Shown: one piece after another, positions 26,735 through 36,993 of the stretch | How positions within the stretch are numbered: the stretch's first letter is position 1 | Layout: each line of letters begins with the position of its first letter | Made by a program: the position numbers and the translations under genes | Origin: Senegalia massiliensis | GTDB lineage: Bacteria > Bacillota > Clostridia > Tissierellales > SIT17 | Direction: 5' to 3' | DNA length: 64,000 bases | NCBI RefSeq assembly: GCF_009911265.1 | Contig: NZ_QXXA01000016.1 | Location: 1 to 64,000, forward strand | The notes under the pieces: generated by a model | What the model was told of the DNA's origin: nothing | The model's database searches: none | What the model saw: the letters and a program-made list of their open reading frames with translations, nothing else

Positions 26735-27004
26735 ATGAGTCAAGGAGATGTGATTAAGTTAGCTCAAGATGCTATGTTTTCAATATTAATATTATCTGCA
26801 CCAATGCTAGGATTTGGGTTATTAGTAGGTTTATTAGTTAGTATATTTCAAGCTACTACTCAAATTCAAGAAGCAACACTTGCATTTATACCTAAAATTA
26901 TAGCAGTATTAGTTGCTTTTATAGTATTTGGACCTTGGATACTTACATATATAGTAGAGTTTACTGAAGATCTTTTTAATAATATAAATGTTTATATAAA
27001 ATAG
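26735..27004 (+). CDS. fliQ: flagellar export gate protein FliQ
   Basis: This 89-residue, two-helix membrane protein is the normal size for FliQ. Characteristic residues are APMLGFGLLVGLLVSIFQAT and TQIQEATLAFIPKIIAVL. It wraps the FliP/FliR core of the export gate. TAGGAGTGA precedes the ATG. Confidence 0.95.
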   Translation: MSQGDVIKLAQDAMFSILILSAPMLGFGLLVGLLVSIFQATTQIQEATLAFIPKIIAVLVAFIVFGPWILTYIVEFTEDLFNNINVYIK

Positions 27005-27014
27005 GATGATATAT

Positions 27015-27797
27015 ATGGATTCAACACAATTAATTTTTTCTGAATACAATTTATTTTTATTAATATTTGTAAGGATGACAGGGATATTTATAATAACTCC
27101 TATATTTAGTAGAAATAATATACCAAAAATATTAAAAGTTTCATTTGCATTTATTGTATCATTAATAGCATTTAATACTTTAGTTCAACAAGGTATAGAA
27201 GTAGATAACAGCATAAGTTTTATTATTCAAATTGCTAAAGAATTGAGTATAGGATTAATAATAGGGTTTATTTCCTATCTGTTTTTTATCTCACTATTTA
27301 TAGCTGGTCAAATAATTGATACTCAAGTAGGTTTTGGAATGGTGAATGTATTTGATCCAGCACATAATACTCAAGTTCCTATTACTGGAAACTTTTATTA
27401 TATATTAGCATTATTGGTTTTCTTTACTATAAATGGACATCATTGGTTTTTAGAAGCTATAGTTAAGTCTTATTCAATATTGCCACTAGGAAGTATTAAT
27501 ATGACAAAAGATATATTATATCAAATAATAGATATTTTTACTGAAATATTTAATATTGGATTTAAAATAAGTAGTCCTATACTTGCAACTGTATTTTTAA
27601 TAAATGTATTATTAGGAGTCCTAGCAAAAACTGTTCCGCAGATGAATGTTTTTGTTGTTGGTATGCCTCTTAAAATATTGATAGGTATTATTACAATATT
27701 TCTTACTTTACCTATTTACTTAATTGCATTAGAACATATTTTTGATAATATGTCAGGAGAAATTTTTAATTTTTTTAAATTACTTAAGAGAGGTTAA
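27015..27797 (+). CDS. fliR: flagellar export gate protein FliR
   Basis: This 260-residue membrane protein has about six helices. Family motifs include FVRMTGIFIITPIFSRNNIP, AGQIIDTQVGFGMVNVFDP and KTVPQMNVFVVGMPLKILIG. The ATG at 27015 is preferred because AGGATGA is eight to nine bases upstream; an ATG at 27006 overlaps it. It completes the FliPQR gate. flhB follows after six bases. In some Clostridia FliR and FlhB are fused; here they are separate. Confidence 0.95.
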   Translation: MDSTQLIFSEYNLFLLIFVRMTGIFIITPIFSRNNIPKILKVSFAFIVSLIAFNTLVQQGIEVDNSISFIIQIAKELSIGLIIGFISYLFFISLFIAGQIIDTQVGFGMVNVFDPAHNTQVPITGNFYYILALLVFFTINGHHWFLEAIVKSYSILPLGSINMTKDILYQIIDIFTEIFNIGFKISSPILATVFLINVLLGVLAKTVPQMNVFVVGMPLKILIGIITIFLTLPIYLIALEHIFDNMSGEIFNFFKLLKRG

Positions 27798-27803
27798 TTT
27801 TCT

Positions 27804-28901
27804 ATGAAAGAATATAAATTAGATTTACAGCTGTTTTCTTCAGAAGAAAAAACTGAAAAACCTACTCCTAAAAAGAGAAAAGAAGCTCGTGAAAAAGGAC
27901 AAGTATTACAGAGTAAAGAGTTAAGTACTGCAATATTATTATTAGTCGCATTTTTAGGTTTGAAAATTTTTGGAGAATATATACTTGAACAATTAACAAT
28001 ATTTTCAACAAAAATTTTTTCTGATCTTAGTATACATGAAAATCTTTATAAACAAGATAATTTATCAATATTTTTTATGGAGATTATATCAATAACTGCT
28101 AAAATTGTAATACCATTATTGGCAACAATATTTTTGACAGCTTTAATAGTTAGTTATATGCAAGTTGGATTTTTATTTACTACAAAGACCTTAAGCTTTA
28201 AATTAAACAGGTTGAATCCTATAGAGGGATTCAAAAAAATATTTTCCACAAAATCCCTTGTAGAATTAGTGAAATCTAGTGTGAAGATTTTTATAATAGG
28301 GTATGTGGTTGCAAAGTATATTTATGACAATTTTAATATAATTTATGAATTGTTTAATTTAAATGTGATGGAGATAACAAAAAGTATATCTTCATTATCA
28401 TTTGGAATAGTAATTAGAGCTGGAGGCATTTTACTTTTGTTAGCTGCTTTTGATTATTGGTACCAATGGTTTCAACATGAAAAGAACTTAAAGATGTCAA
28501 AACAAGAAGTTAAACAAGAAAGCAAACAGTCAGATGGAGATCCACTTATTAAATCTAAAATTAAAGAAAAACAGAGACAAATGGCTATGAGTAGAATGAT
28601 GCAAGATATTCCTGAAGCAGATGTTATCATAACTAACCCTACTCATTATGCAATTGCTTTAAAATATGATAAAAATAAGTATGAAGCTCCATATGTTTTA
28701 GCAAAAGGTAAGGATTTAATAGCAAAAAAGATAAAAGAAATAGCATATGAAGTAGAAGTTCCTACAATAGAAAACAAACCTCTTGCTAGAAGCTTGTTTT
28801 CATCTTGTGAAATTGGAGATTGTGTTCCTGAAGAATTGTATCAAGCTGTAGCTGAAGTACTTGCATATGTGTATAATTTAAATAACGTTGGAAGGAGTTA
28901 A
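27804..28901 (+). CDS. flhB: flagellar export switch protein FlhB
   Basis: This 365-residue protein begins with the basic segment EEKTEKPTPKKRKEAREKGQ, has four membrane helices and ends in a cytoplasmic domain with the self-cleavage motif NPTH (near residue 278, in VIITNPTHYAIALKY). FlhB switches export from hook to filament subunits when FliK signals hook completion. The stop TAA overlaps the region of the flhA start, so translation is coupled. Confidence 0.96.
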   Translation: MKEYKLDLQLFSSEEKTEKPTPKKRKEAREKGQVLQSKELSTAILLLVAFLGLKIFGEYILEQLTIFSTKIFSDLSIHENLYKQDNLSIFFMEIISITAKIVIPLLATIFLTALIVSYMQVGFLFTTKTLSFKLNRLNPIEGFKKIFSTKSLVELVKSSVKIFIIGYVVAKYIYDNFNIIYELFNLNVMEITKSISSLSFGIVIRAGGILLLLAAFDYWYQWFQHEKNLKMSKQEVKQESKQSDGDPLIKSKIKEKQRQMAMSRMMQDIPEADVIITNPTHYAIALKYDKNKYEAPYVLAKGKDLIAKKIKEIAYEVEVPTIENKPLARSLFSSCEIGDCVPEELYQAVAEVLAYVYNLNNVGRS

Positions 28902-28903
28902 TG

Positions 28904-30934
28904 ATGAAATTCGGAGATATAATTGTAGCATTAGGTGTAATTGCAATCATAATTATTATAATAATTCCAGTAAATGAAAGTATATTAGATATATTATTAA
29001 GTTTAAATATCTCATTAGCTTTATTAATACTACTTATTGCAATGTATATTGATAATACATTAAGTTTCTCAATATTTCCTTCTCTACTATTGATTACAAC
29101 TATGTTTAGACTGTCCCTTAATATATCAAGTACTAGAATGATACTTTCAAAGGGAGATGCAGGAAGTGTTATTGAGTCTTTCGGTGGTATAGTAATACAG
29201 GGAAATCCTGTTGTAGGTTTTATAATATTTTTAATTATTGTTATAATACAATTTATTGTAATAACAAAAGGTTCTGAGAGAGTTGCTGAAGTAGCTGCTA
29301 GATTTACACTTGATGCAATGCCAGGTAAACAAATGGCAATCGATGCAGACTTAAATTCAGGGTTAATTAATGATATAGAAGCTAGAGATAGAAGAAAAAA
29401 TATTCAAAAAGAAGCAGATTTTTATGGTGCTATGGATGGAGCAAGTAAATTTGTCAAAGGAGATGCAATAGCAGGTATTATAATTACTGTATTAAACATA
29501 GCAGCTGGCTTTGCTATAGGAATGATAACATTAGATTTAACACTAACAGAATCCCTTGCAAAATTTACTACTTTAACTGTTGGCGATGGGCTTGTAAGTC
29601 AAATACCTGCATTATTGATTTCAACAGCTACAGGTATTGTAGTTACTCGAGCAGCATCTGATTCTAATTTAGGAAATGATATAATAAGCCAATTATTTTC
29701 ATCACATCCTAGAGTAATGTTTTTAGTATCTGGTGTCCTATATTTTTTCGGGTTAGTAGGTCTTCCAACTATTCCATTTTTCTTATTAGGAACAGTCTTT
29801 TTAGTATTAGGACTTGTTATGAGAAAAAATATTAAAAATGCTTTGGAATTAGAGGACGAACAAGAAGAAGAGATAGATCAAGAAGAAATAAGAAAGCCTG
29901 AAAATGTAAAATCATTATTAAAGGTTGAAGACATAGAACTAGAATTTGGATATGGAATAATACCATTAGCTGATTCAAATCAAGGAGGAGATCTTCTTGA
30001 TAGAGTAGTAATGATTAGAAGACAAATTGCTCTTGAACTTGGTATTGTGGTACCAATGATAAGATTAAGAGATAATATACAATTAAATCCAAATCAATAT
30101 GCAATAAAAATAAAAGGAGTAGAAGTGTCTAATGGGGAGTTAATGTTTGATCACTATCTTGCTATGAATCCAGGAACAGCAAGTGGAGAAATAGATGGTA
30201 TAGACACAGTTGAACCTGCATTTGGTCTTCCTGCTAAGTGGATAAATCAAGAACAAAAAGAGAGAGCTGAAATTTTAGGTTATACTGTAGTTGATCCGCC
30301 TTCAGTAATATCTACCCACCTAACTGAGATTATCAAGCAAAATATTGATGAATTATTAGGTCGCCAAGATGTAAAAAATTTAGTTGATAATATAAAAGAA
30401 GAACATCCCGCATTAGTTGAGGAAGTTATACCTAATATTATGACTATAGGAGAAATACAAAAGGTATTATCTAATTTACTTAAAGAGCAACTTTCAATTA
30501 GAGACATGGTAACAATATTAGAAACATTAGCTGACTATGGAACAATAACTAAAGATACTGATATGCTTACAGAATATGTTAGACAAAGATTTTCTAGATA
30601 TATTACAAAAAAATATGTTGATGGCAAGAATCTAAATGTAATTACTTTAGATTCTCAACTTGAGCAACTGATAATGGATTCTATAAATCAAACTAACACT
30701 GGTTCTTATTTATCATTAGAGCCACAAATGATTCAAAAAATACTTAATAATTTATCAAATAATATAAAGAAGTTAACATCAATTGGAGAGCAACCAATAA
30801 TACTTACTGCACCTATTGTAAGATTATACTTTAAACAATTAACAGAACAAATTACTAATGATTTCATTGTTTTATCTTACAATGAGATTGATCCTTCTAT
30901 TGAGATAAAGTCATTAGGGATGGTGAAATTATAA
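28904..30934 (+). CDS. flhA: flagellar export gate protein FlhA
   Basis: This 676-residue protein has about eight membrane helices in its N-terminal half, the conserved cytoplasmic FHIPEP-type loop (RFTLDAMPGKQMAIDADLNS) and a large C-terminal domain that docks chaperone-substrate pairs (YTVVDPPSVISTHL). AAGGAG is six bases before the ATG at 28904; an ATG at 28901 directly precedes it and is a possible alternative. flhF overlaps its stop by one base. Confidence 0.96.
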   Translation: MKFGDIIVALGVIAIIIIIIIPVNESILDILLSLNISLALLILLIAMYIDNTLSFSIFPSLLLITTMFRLSLNISSTRMILSKGDAGSVIESFGGIVIQGNPVVGFIIFLIIVIIQFIVITKGSERVAEVAARFTLDAMPGKQMAIDADLNSGLINDIEARDRRKNIQKEADFYGAMDGASKFVKGDAIAGIIITVLNIAAGFAIGMITLDLTLTESLAKFTTLTVGDGLVSQIPALLISTATGIVVTRAASDSNLGNDIISQLFSSHPRVMFLVSGVLYFFGLVGLPTIPFFLLGTVFLVLGLVMRKNIKNALELEDEQEEEIDQEEIRKPENVKSLLKVEDIELEFGYGIIPLADSNQGGDLLDRVVMIRRQIALELGIVVPMIRLRDNIQLNPNQYAIKIKGVEVSNGELMFDHYLAMNPGTASGEIDGIDTVEPAFGLPAKWINQEQKERAEILGYTVVDPPSVISTHLTEIIKQNIDELLGRQDVKNLVDNIKEEHPALVEEVIPNIMTIGEIQKVLSNLLKEQLSIRDMVTILETLADYGTITKDTDMLTEYVRQRFSRYITKKYVDGKNLNVITLDSQLEQLIMDSINQTNTGSYLSLEPQMIQKILNNLSNNIKKLTSIGEQPIILTAPIVRLYFKQLTEQITNDFIVLSYNEIDPSIEIKSLGMVKL

Positions 30935-32016
30935 TGAATATAAAGAGATATATTGGTAAAACCAACTATGAAGCTATGACTAAATTAAAAAGCGAACTAG
31001 GTAATGATGCTGTAATTCTTCATACAAGAAGAATTAAATCTAAAGGAATATTAGGTTTTTTCAAAAAGCCTCTTATAGAAATTGTAGCTGCTAAAGAAGA
31101 AAATGTAGATTTTAAAAAGGAGATTAAGAAAAAACAAAGTTATAATAATGAAATATCAAAACTAAATATTGAAATCTCTAAACTAAGGGAAACCGTAGAA
31201 AATAATTTAGTTCTATCAAATGAAAATAAAAATACTAATAATGGTGAATTAGAATATGTAAAAAAAATATTAACTAATAATGGTGTTTTGGAGCAATATG
31301 CAATAAAAATATTAGAAGATATATCTAACAATTTTAATTTGAAAAATAAATCTAAAAAAGAAATAATAGATATATTAAAGAAAAACATTAAAGTTATTTT
31401 AGGTGAACCTAAACCAATAGAAATTGAGAATAAGTCAAAAGTTTTCTTTGTTGGAACTACTGGAGTTGGAAAAACAACAACTCTTGCGAAAATAGCTGCT
31501 GACTTATCCTTAAATAAAAATAAAAGTATAGGGTTAGTGACATCTGATACTTATAGAATAGCAGCAGTGGAACAATTAAAAGTATATAGTGAAATACTTA
31601 ACTTACCATTAGAAATAATATATAATCCTGAAGATATTTATGATTCAATGTCAAGATTTAAAGACAAAGATATAATTCTGGTTGATACAGCTGGCAGAAG
31701 TCATAAAGATAATGAGAAAATATCAGAGTTAGAAGGAATGATTGATACTGTAAATAATAAAGAAACATTTTTAGTTTTAAGTGTAAATACAGAATTTAAT
31801 TCTCTAAAGGCTATTATTGATAAATATAGTAAGATAGATAATATTAAAATTATTTTCACAAAATTAGATGAAACTGAAAAAATAGGAAATATATTAAACA
31901 TAAGATTGTATACTAAATATCCAATATCATATTTAACAACAGGTCAAAATGTACCGGAAGATATACAAACATTCAATAATGAGGATATTACTAATATGAT
32001 AGTTGGTGAAAATTAA
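30934..32016 (+). CDS. flhF: flagellar placement GTPase FlhF
   Basis: This 360-residue SRP-type GTPase has a basic N-terminal region (MNIKRYIGKTNYEAMTKLKS, typical of FlhF), a helical N domain and a GTPase domain. G1 is VGTTGVGKTTTLAKIAADLS, the DTYRIAAVEQLK motif follows, then VDTAGRSH and the TKLDET motif. FlhF governs where and how many flagella form. It is encoded next to its partner flhG. Confidence 0.95.
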   Translation: MNIKRYIGKTNYEAMTKLKSELGNDAVILHTRRIKSKGILGFFKKPLIEIVAAKEENVDFKKEIKKKQSYNNEISKLNIEISKLRETVENNLVLSNENKNTNNGELEYVKKILTNNGVLEQYAIKILEDISNNFNLKNKSKKEIIDILKKNIKVILGEPKPIEIENKSKVFFVGTTGVGKTTTLAKIAADLSLNKNKSIGLVTSDTYRIAAVEQLKVYSEILNLPLEIIYNPEDIYDSMSRFKDKDIILVDTAGRSHKDNEKISELEGMIDTVNNKETFLVLSVNTEFNSLKAIIDKYSKIDNIKIIFTKLDETEKIGNILNIRLYTKYPISYLTTGQNVPEDIQTFNNEDITNMIVGEN

Positions 32017-32892
32017 ATGAATGATCAAGCAGAGATGTTAAGGAAATTAATTATTAATAAAAATAAAAAAGAAGATTTAAATACTAAGATATTAACCGTT
32101 ACCAGTGGTAAAGGAGGAGTTGGAAAAACTAATTTCACTATTAACTTAGCGTTATCATTATCTAAATTAGGAAAAAAAGTAGTTATATTGGATGCTGATA
32201 TAGGCTTTGCAAACGTAGATATATTATTAGGACTTGTCCCAAAATATACATTATTAGATCTTTTATATAAAGATAAGGAAATAATAGACTTATTAGTTGA
32301 AGGTCCTTATGGTTTGAAAGTTATAGCTGGTGGTACAGGTTTAAATGATATAATGTATCTAAGTGATCAAGAAACAAATAAATTAATTGATAAATTTTTA
32401 AAGCTAGAAGAAATAGCTGACTTTATTATAATAGATACAGGTGCAGGCATATCTGAAATGTCTTTAAATTTTATTCGTTCTTCAGATGAAATTATATTAA
32501 TTACAACCCCTGAGCCTACATCTATTACTGATGGATATTCAATGCTTAAAGTAATTAATAACTATGTTGATATAGATAAGATTCACATACTAATCAACAG
32601 AGTAATAAAACAAGAAGAATATATACAATCTTTTAATAAATTAAGTAATGTTTCTAGAAAATTTTTAAATTTAGAATTAAATAATTTAGGTGTTTTATAT
32701 GAGTCAAAGTTATTAGTAGATTCTGTTAGAAATCAAAATCCTTTTGTTATAGCTTATCCTAAATCTGATATAAGTAAAAAAGTTAATATTATTGCATCAA
32801 ATTTAATTAATTATGATAGTTATAATCAATCTGATGGAATAAAAAAATTTATTAATAAAGTTAAAATTTTTTTTAATAGAGGTGGTTATTAA
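32017..32892 (+). CDS. flhG: flagellar number regulator FlhG (MinD-like ATPase)
   Basis: This 291-residue deviant Walker A ATPase has VTSGKGGVGKTNFTINLALS, DADIGFANVDILLGL and IIDTGAGISEMSLNF, the MinD/ParA pattern without ParB-specific features. The C-terminus (KKFINKVKIFFNRGG) could form the amphipathic membrane helix usual in MinD-like proteins. FlhG limits flagellar number and stimulates FlhF GTPase activity. The ATG follows the flhF stop directly, with only a weak GGTGA upstream. Confidence 0.93.
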   Translation: MNDQAEMLRKLIINKNKKEDLNTKILTVTSGKGGVGKTNFTINLALSLSKLGKKVVILDADIGFANVDILLGLVPKYTLLDLLYKDKEIIDLLVEGPYGLKVIAGGTGLNDIMYLSDQETNKLIDKFLKLEEIADFIIIDTGAGISEMSLNFIRSSDEIILITTPEPTSITDGYSMLKVINNYVDIDKIHILINRVIKQEEYIQSFNKLSNVSRKFLNLELNNLGVLYESKLLVDSVRNQNPFVIAYPKSDISKKVNIIASNLINYDSYNQSDGIKKFINKVKIFFNRGGY

Positions 32893-32893
32893 A

Positions 32894-33523
32894 TTGAAAA
32901 AAAATAAATCCACTCTTAAAGTAGGAGATAAAATAGAGATACATATAGCAAACCAAAAGTATGTAAGTCAAGTTATTAACGTTATAAATGAAAATACCTA
33001 TATTATATTAGGACCAATTAAATTTGGTAGTATTATTAAAATTCCTAATGGTAAAGAAATTAAAATAATGTATTCTTTAAAAAATAAAGGTAGAATGTGG
33101 TTTGAAAGCATAGTCGAAAAAAATTCTAATAATAATATTTATAAGCTACTTATAAGGAAAACTAGTGATGTTAATAAAGTTCAACAGAGACAATATTTTA
33201 GATTAAAAAAGATAATTGATGTTTACATCACTAATGAAGTTAATAAGCCAATAAAGGGCTTTGCAGAAGATATTAGTGGAAAAGGAATGAAAATAGTTAC
33301 AAAAGAAAAACTAAAATTAGATGATAAACTTAATATTGAACTTAATATAAATGGTAAAAGTTTATCTATTACATCTAATATTGTTAGAAAAGTTTTTGAC
33401 AGTAGAACAGGAAATTATTATTATGGTATTTATTTTGAAGAAATACATAAAGGATGTAAAGAAGATATTATTAAATTTATATTTGAAGAACAACGTATAT
33501 TGAGGAAAAAAGGATTGGAATAA
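32894..33523 (+). CDS. YcgR-type PilZ c-di-GMP receptor
   Basis: This 209-residue cytoplasmic protein has an N-terminal YcgR-like beta domain (about 1-95) and a C-terminal PilZ domain. Both c-di-GMP contact motifs are intact: RQYFR (Arg99, Arg103) and DISGKG (Asp126 to Gly131). YcgR/DgrA-type proteins slow the flagellar motor when c-di-GMP rises, so its place in the motility operon suggests a brake. I start at TTG 32894, eight bases after AGAGGTGG; a GTG at 32882 overlaps that site. Confidence 0.92.
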   Translation: MKKNKSTLKVGDKIEIHIANQKYVSQVINVINENTYIILGPIKFGSIIKIPNGKEIKIMYSLKNKGRMWFESIVEKNSNNNIYKLLIRKTSDVNKVQQRQYFRLKKIIDVYITNEVNKPIKGFAEDISGKGMKIVTKEKLKLDDKLNIELNINGKSLSITSNIVRKVFDSRTGNYYYGIYFEEIHKGCKEDIIKFIFEEQRILRKKGLE

Positions 33524-33525
33524 AA

Positions 33526-34569
33526 ATGAAAAACATACTTGTTGTAGATGATTCTGCATTTATGAGAAAAATAATAACTGATATAATAGAAAAAGATAAG
33601 GAATTAAATGTAATTGATACTGCGAGAAATGGTATAGAAGCAATTGATAAGCTAGAAAATTTAAATGTAGATTTAGTTACTCTTGATATTGAAATGCCTA
33701 TATTAAATGGTATAGAAACATTAAAGAAAATCAAGGACAAGCATAAAAAATTACCCGTTTTAATGGTAAGTAATTTAACTAAGCAAGGAGCAGAACTAAC
33801 ATTAAAAGCATTAGAAATTGGAGCAGTAGATTTTATAACTAAGCCTAACAATATCTTTAAAGTAAACTCAGAAGAAAAAAGCAAAGAAATTGTTAATAAA
33901 ATTAAAGCTATAATATATTCAAAACCAAATATTAATATTAAATTAAACAAAAAAAATGTTTGTTGTCAGCAAAATAATGTTTATAAATATAATAAAGTGA
34001 AAAACATTGTTGGAATTGGATGTTCTACAGGAGGGCCGAGGGCTCTTCAGGAAATAATTTCTCAAATAAATTCTAATATAAATGCTGCTATATTAATTGT
34101 TCAACATATGCCCAAAGGTTTTACTAAATCTTTAGCAGACAGATTAAACAATATATCAAATATATGTGTGAAAGAAGCTGAAAATGGTGAATATCTCCAA
34201 AATGGATATTGCTATATAGCTCCAGGAGATAAACATTTAGTAGTAATTAACTCTAATGATAAGATTGAAATACGATTAAAAGATGGTGGTCCAGTAAGTG
34301 GACATAAGCCTTCTGTTGATAAGTTAATTAGCTCTATTGCTGATTTAAAAGATATTAAAAAAATAGGTGTTATGCTAACAGGTATGGGTTCTGATGGAGC
34401 AAAAGGATTTAAAAAATTATCTGAATCAGGATCTTACAATATAGGACAAAATGAAGAAACTTGTATAGTATATGGAATGCCTAAATCAGCATATAAAATT
34501 GGAGCTATTGATATAGAATTGCCTTTACATAATATTGTAAATGAAATAGAAAAAAAATTGGAGGGTTAA
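33526..34569 (+). CDS. cheB: chemotaxis methylesterase CheB
   Basis: This 347-residue protein has an N-terminal receiver domain (Asp8/Asp9 pocket, phosphoacceptor Asp54 in LVTLDIEMPILNG) and a C-terminal methylesterase/deamidase domain. The triad is Ser167 (GCSTGGP), His194 (QHMPKGFT) and Asp290 (GMGSDGAKG). CheB removes methyl groups from chemoreceptors when phosphorylated by CheA. No cheR methyltransferase is present in the window. Confidence 0.96.
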   Translation: MKNILVVDDSAFMRKIITDIIEKDKELNVIDTARNGIEAIDKLENLNVDLVTLDIEMPILNGIETLKKIKDKHKKLPVLMVSNLTKQGAELTLKALEIGAVDFITKPNNIFKVNSEEKSKEIVNKIKAIIYSKPNINIKLNKKNVCCQQNNVYKYNKVKNIVGIGCSTGGPRALQEIISQINSNINAAILIVQHMPKGFTKSLADRLNNISNICVKEAENGEYLQNGYCYIAPGDKHLVVINSNDKIEIRLKDGGPVSGHKPSVDKLISSIADLKDIKKIGVMLTGMGSDGAKGFKKLSESGSYNIGQNEETCIVYGMPKSAYKIGAIDIELPLHNIVNEIEKKLEG

Positions 34570-34570
34570 A

Positions 34571-36544
34571 ATGGAGATTAACCAATATACAGACATATTT
34601 ATAGAAGAATCTAATGAACATTTACAAAGTATGAATGATTGTTTATTAAAGCTTGAAAGTGAGCCAGAAAATATTGAATTATTAAATGAGATATTTAGAG
34701 TATCACATACATTAAAGGGTATGGCAGCTACTATGGGCTTTGAACAAATGTCAAAACTTACACATCAAATGGAAAATTTATTACAAGAGTTAAGAAGTGA
34801 AAAAATCAGTATCGATACTAAAATTGTAGATATCTTGTTTGAATGTTTAGATAACCTTGAAAATTACATAAAAAATATTTCTGAATTAGGAAATGAAGGT
34901 GATTTAGAAACTGAATTTTTAGTTGATAAAATTAATAATATACTATTTAAAGATGAAAAAGATAATACACCAAAAACTAAAAATGAAGATGATAATTATT
35001 ATATAAATAATATATTAATGCAAGCAAAAAAAGATGGACTAAATGCATTTAATATAACAATAACAATAGATGATAACTGTATGTTAAAAGCAGCTAGAGC
35101 ATTTATTGTTTTTAATGCTTTAGAAGATTATGGTGAAATAATAAAATCAATACCTTCCTCAGAAGATATTGAAGATGAGAAATTTGATAATGAATTTGAA
35201 GTTTTATTAGTAACTAATAATGATAATAAAACAATATATGAAGAACTCACTTCTATATCTGAAGTTTCAAGTGTTATAATTAAATCAGTAATTGATGATA
35301 AGTTAGAAAAAGAAAAAAGCAAAAAAGAAAATGTATCTAACAATAAATCAAGTGATATAATCAAAGGCAAGAATACTAAAAATAATATATCAAATAAAAA
35401 AATAGGAAAAACTGTAAGAGTAGATATTGAAAGATTAGATAATTTAATGAATTTAGTTAGTGAACTTATTATTATAAAGACCCGTATGGAAGATATAGAT
35501 AATACAAATAGTAAGGAAAGTATGAGTGAAGCTACAGAATATCTTGAAAGAATAACTACAAATTTACATGATGCTGTAATGAAAGTTAGAATGGTACCTA
35601 TAGAAAGAGTATTCAATAGATTCCCTAGAATGGTTAGAGATTTATCCAAAGATTTAGGAAAAGAAATAGAACTTAAAATGATAGGTGAAGAAACAGAGGT
35701 TGATAGAACTGTTATTGATGAGATTGGTGATCCTTTAATACATCTAATAAGAAACTCTATAGATCATGGTATAGAGACTCCAAGTGAAAGAAAGAAAAAT
35801 AAAAAAGCTCCTAAAGGTACTTTACTTTTAAAGGCATTTCCTGATGGAAACAATGTTGTGATAGAAGTTCAAGATGATGGAAATGGTATAGACATTGAGC
35901 GAGTAAAAGAAAAAGCAATAAATAATAGTATTATTTCTACTGAGGCTGCTAATCAAATGGATGATAATGAAGTTCCAGAATTATTATTTATGCCAGGTTT
36001 TAGTACTACTGATGAAATAACAGACATATCCGGTAGAGGAGTAGGTCTAGATGTAGTAAAATCTAAAATTAATTCTATAGGCGGAATAGTAGAAATAGAA
36101 ACAGAAGAAAAAAAATACACAAAATTTACAATAAGAATACCTTTAACTCTAGCAATAATACAAGCTTTATTAATAAAATTAAAGGAAGAAATTTATGCTA
36201 TACCTCTTAGTTCTATAAAAGAAATTACAACTATAGAATCAAATAATATTAGGAAAATTCAAAATAAAGAAGTTATTTTATATAGAAATAAAACGTTACC
36301 TATTGTTAGGTTAAATAAAGTACTTGATATAGAATCAGAAGAAGATAAAAAGGAATTAATAATAGTTATAGTAAAAAAAGGTGAAAAAGAAGCGGGAGTT
36401 GTAGTAGATCAATTAATAGGGCAACAAGAAATAGTAATAAAATCCTTAGGAAAATATTTAGCAAAAATAAAACATCTTGCAGGAGCTACAATATTAGGAA
36501 ATGGAAGTATTTCTTTAATAATAGATACTAATTCATTATTTTAA
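34571..36544 (+). CDS. cheA: chemotaxis histidine kinase CheA
   Basis: This 657-residue kinase shows all five domains: P1 with phosphorylated His46 (RVSHTLKGMAATMGF), a P2 response-regulator docking domain (about 150-240), the P3 dimer helices, the P4 ATPase with HLIRNSIDHGIETP and VQDDGNGID, and a P5 CheW-like end. It passes phosphate to CheY and CheB. It follows cheB by one base, with GGAGGG just before the ATG, and precedes cheW, its receptor adaptor. Confidence 0.97.
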   Translation: MEINQYTDIFIEESNEHLQSMNDCLLKLESEPENIELLNEIFRVSHTLKGMAATMGFEQMSKLTHQMENLLQELRSEKISIDTKIVDILFECLDNLENYIKNISELGNEGDLETEFLVDKINNILFKDEKDNTPKTKNEDDNYYINNILMQAKKDGLNAFNITITIDDNCMLKAARAFIVFNALEDYGEIIKSIPSSEDIEDEKFDNEFEVLLVTNNDNKTIYEELTSISEVSSVIIKSVIDDKLEKEKSKKENVSNNKSSDIIKGKNTKNNISNKKIGKTVRVDIERLDNLMNLVSELIIIKTRMEDIDNTNSKESMSEATEYLERITTNLHDAVMKVRMVPIERVFNRFPRMVRDLSKDLGKEIELKMIGEETEVDRTVIDEIGDPLIHLIRNSIDHGIETPSERKKNKKAPKGTLLLKAFPDGNNVVIEVQDDGNGIDIERVKEKAINNSIISTEAANQMDDNEVPELLFMPGFSTTDEITDISGRGVGLDVVKSKINSIGGIVEIETEEKKYTKFTIRIPLTLAIIQALLIKLKEEIYAIPLSSIKEITTIESNNIRKIQNKEVILYRNKTLPIVRLNKVLDIESEEDKKELIIVIVKKGEKEAGVVVDQLIGQQEIVIKSLGKYLAKIKHLAGATILGNGSISLIIDTNSLF

Positions 36545-36555
36545 AGGAGGAAATT

Positions 36556-36993
36556 ATGAAAGAATATAATCAATACGTTATTTTTAAACTTCAAAAAGAA
36601 AATTATGCTATAGATATAGCTTTAGTAAAAACAATTGAACGTGTAACACATTTTACACGAGTACCAAATTCAGAAGAATATATTACTGGAGTAATAAATT
36701 TAAGAGGTGAAGTAATACCTATTATAAATTTAAGAAAAAAATTTGGACTACAAGATAATTTAAATATTGAAGAATCTAGAATAATAATAACTTACAGTAA
36801 TGATATAAGTGTAGGGTTACTTGTAGACTCATCTTCTGAAGTAATTGATTTAGATTTAAATGAAATTGATAATCCTCCAAATTTAAATAATGATGATAAT
36901 TATGATTATATAAAAGGTATAGGCAAAAAAAATGAAGAATTGTATTTAATTTTAGATTTAGATAAAATATTAGATTTAGAGAGAGAAGAATAA
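36556..36993 (+). CDS. cheW: chemotaxis coupling protein CheW
   Basis: This 145-residue protein is a single CheW domain that links chemoreceptors to the P5 domain of CheA. It shows YAIDIALVKTIERVTHFTRV, TGVINLRGEVIPIINLRKKF and GLLVDSSSEVIDL. AAAGGAGG precedes the ATG, and the stop overlaps the cheC start by one base. Confidence 0.95.
   Translation: MKEYNQYVIFKLQKENYAIDIALVKTIERVTHFTRVPNSEEYITGVINLRGEVIPIINLRKKFGLQDNLNIEESRIIITYSNDISVGLLVDSSSEVIDLDLNEIDNPPNLNNDDNYDYIKGIGKKNEELYLILDLDKILDLEREE

Noticed and set aside
33477-33950. Long minus-strand open frame opposite cheB, with hydrophobic translation
   Set aside because: AT-rich coding DNA produces such shadows; it has no ribosome binding site and lies opposite a well-conserved gene.
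35128-35649. 173-codon minus-strand open frame opposite cheA
   Set aside because: Low-complexity Leu/Ser/Ile translation opposite the P2-P3 region of CheA; no initiation signal.
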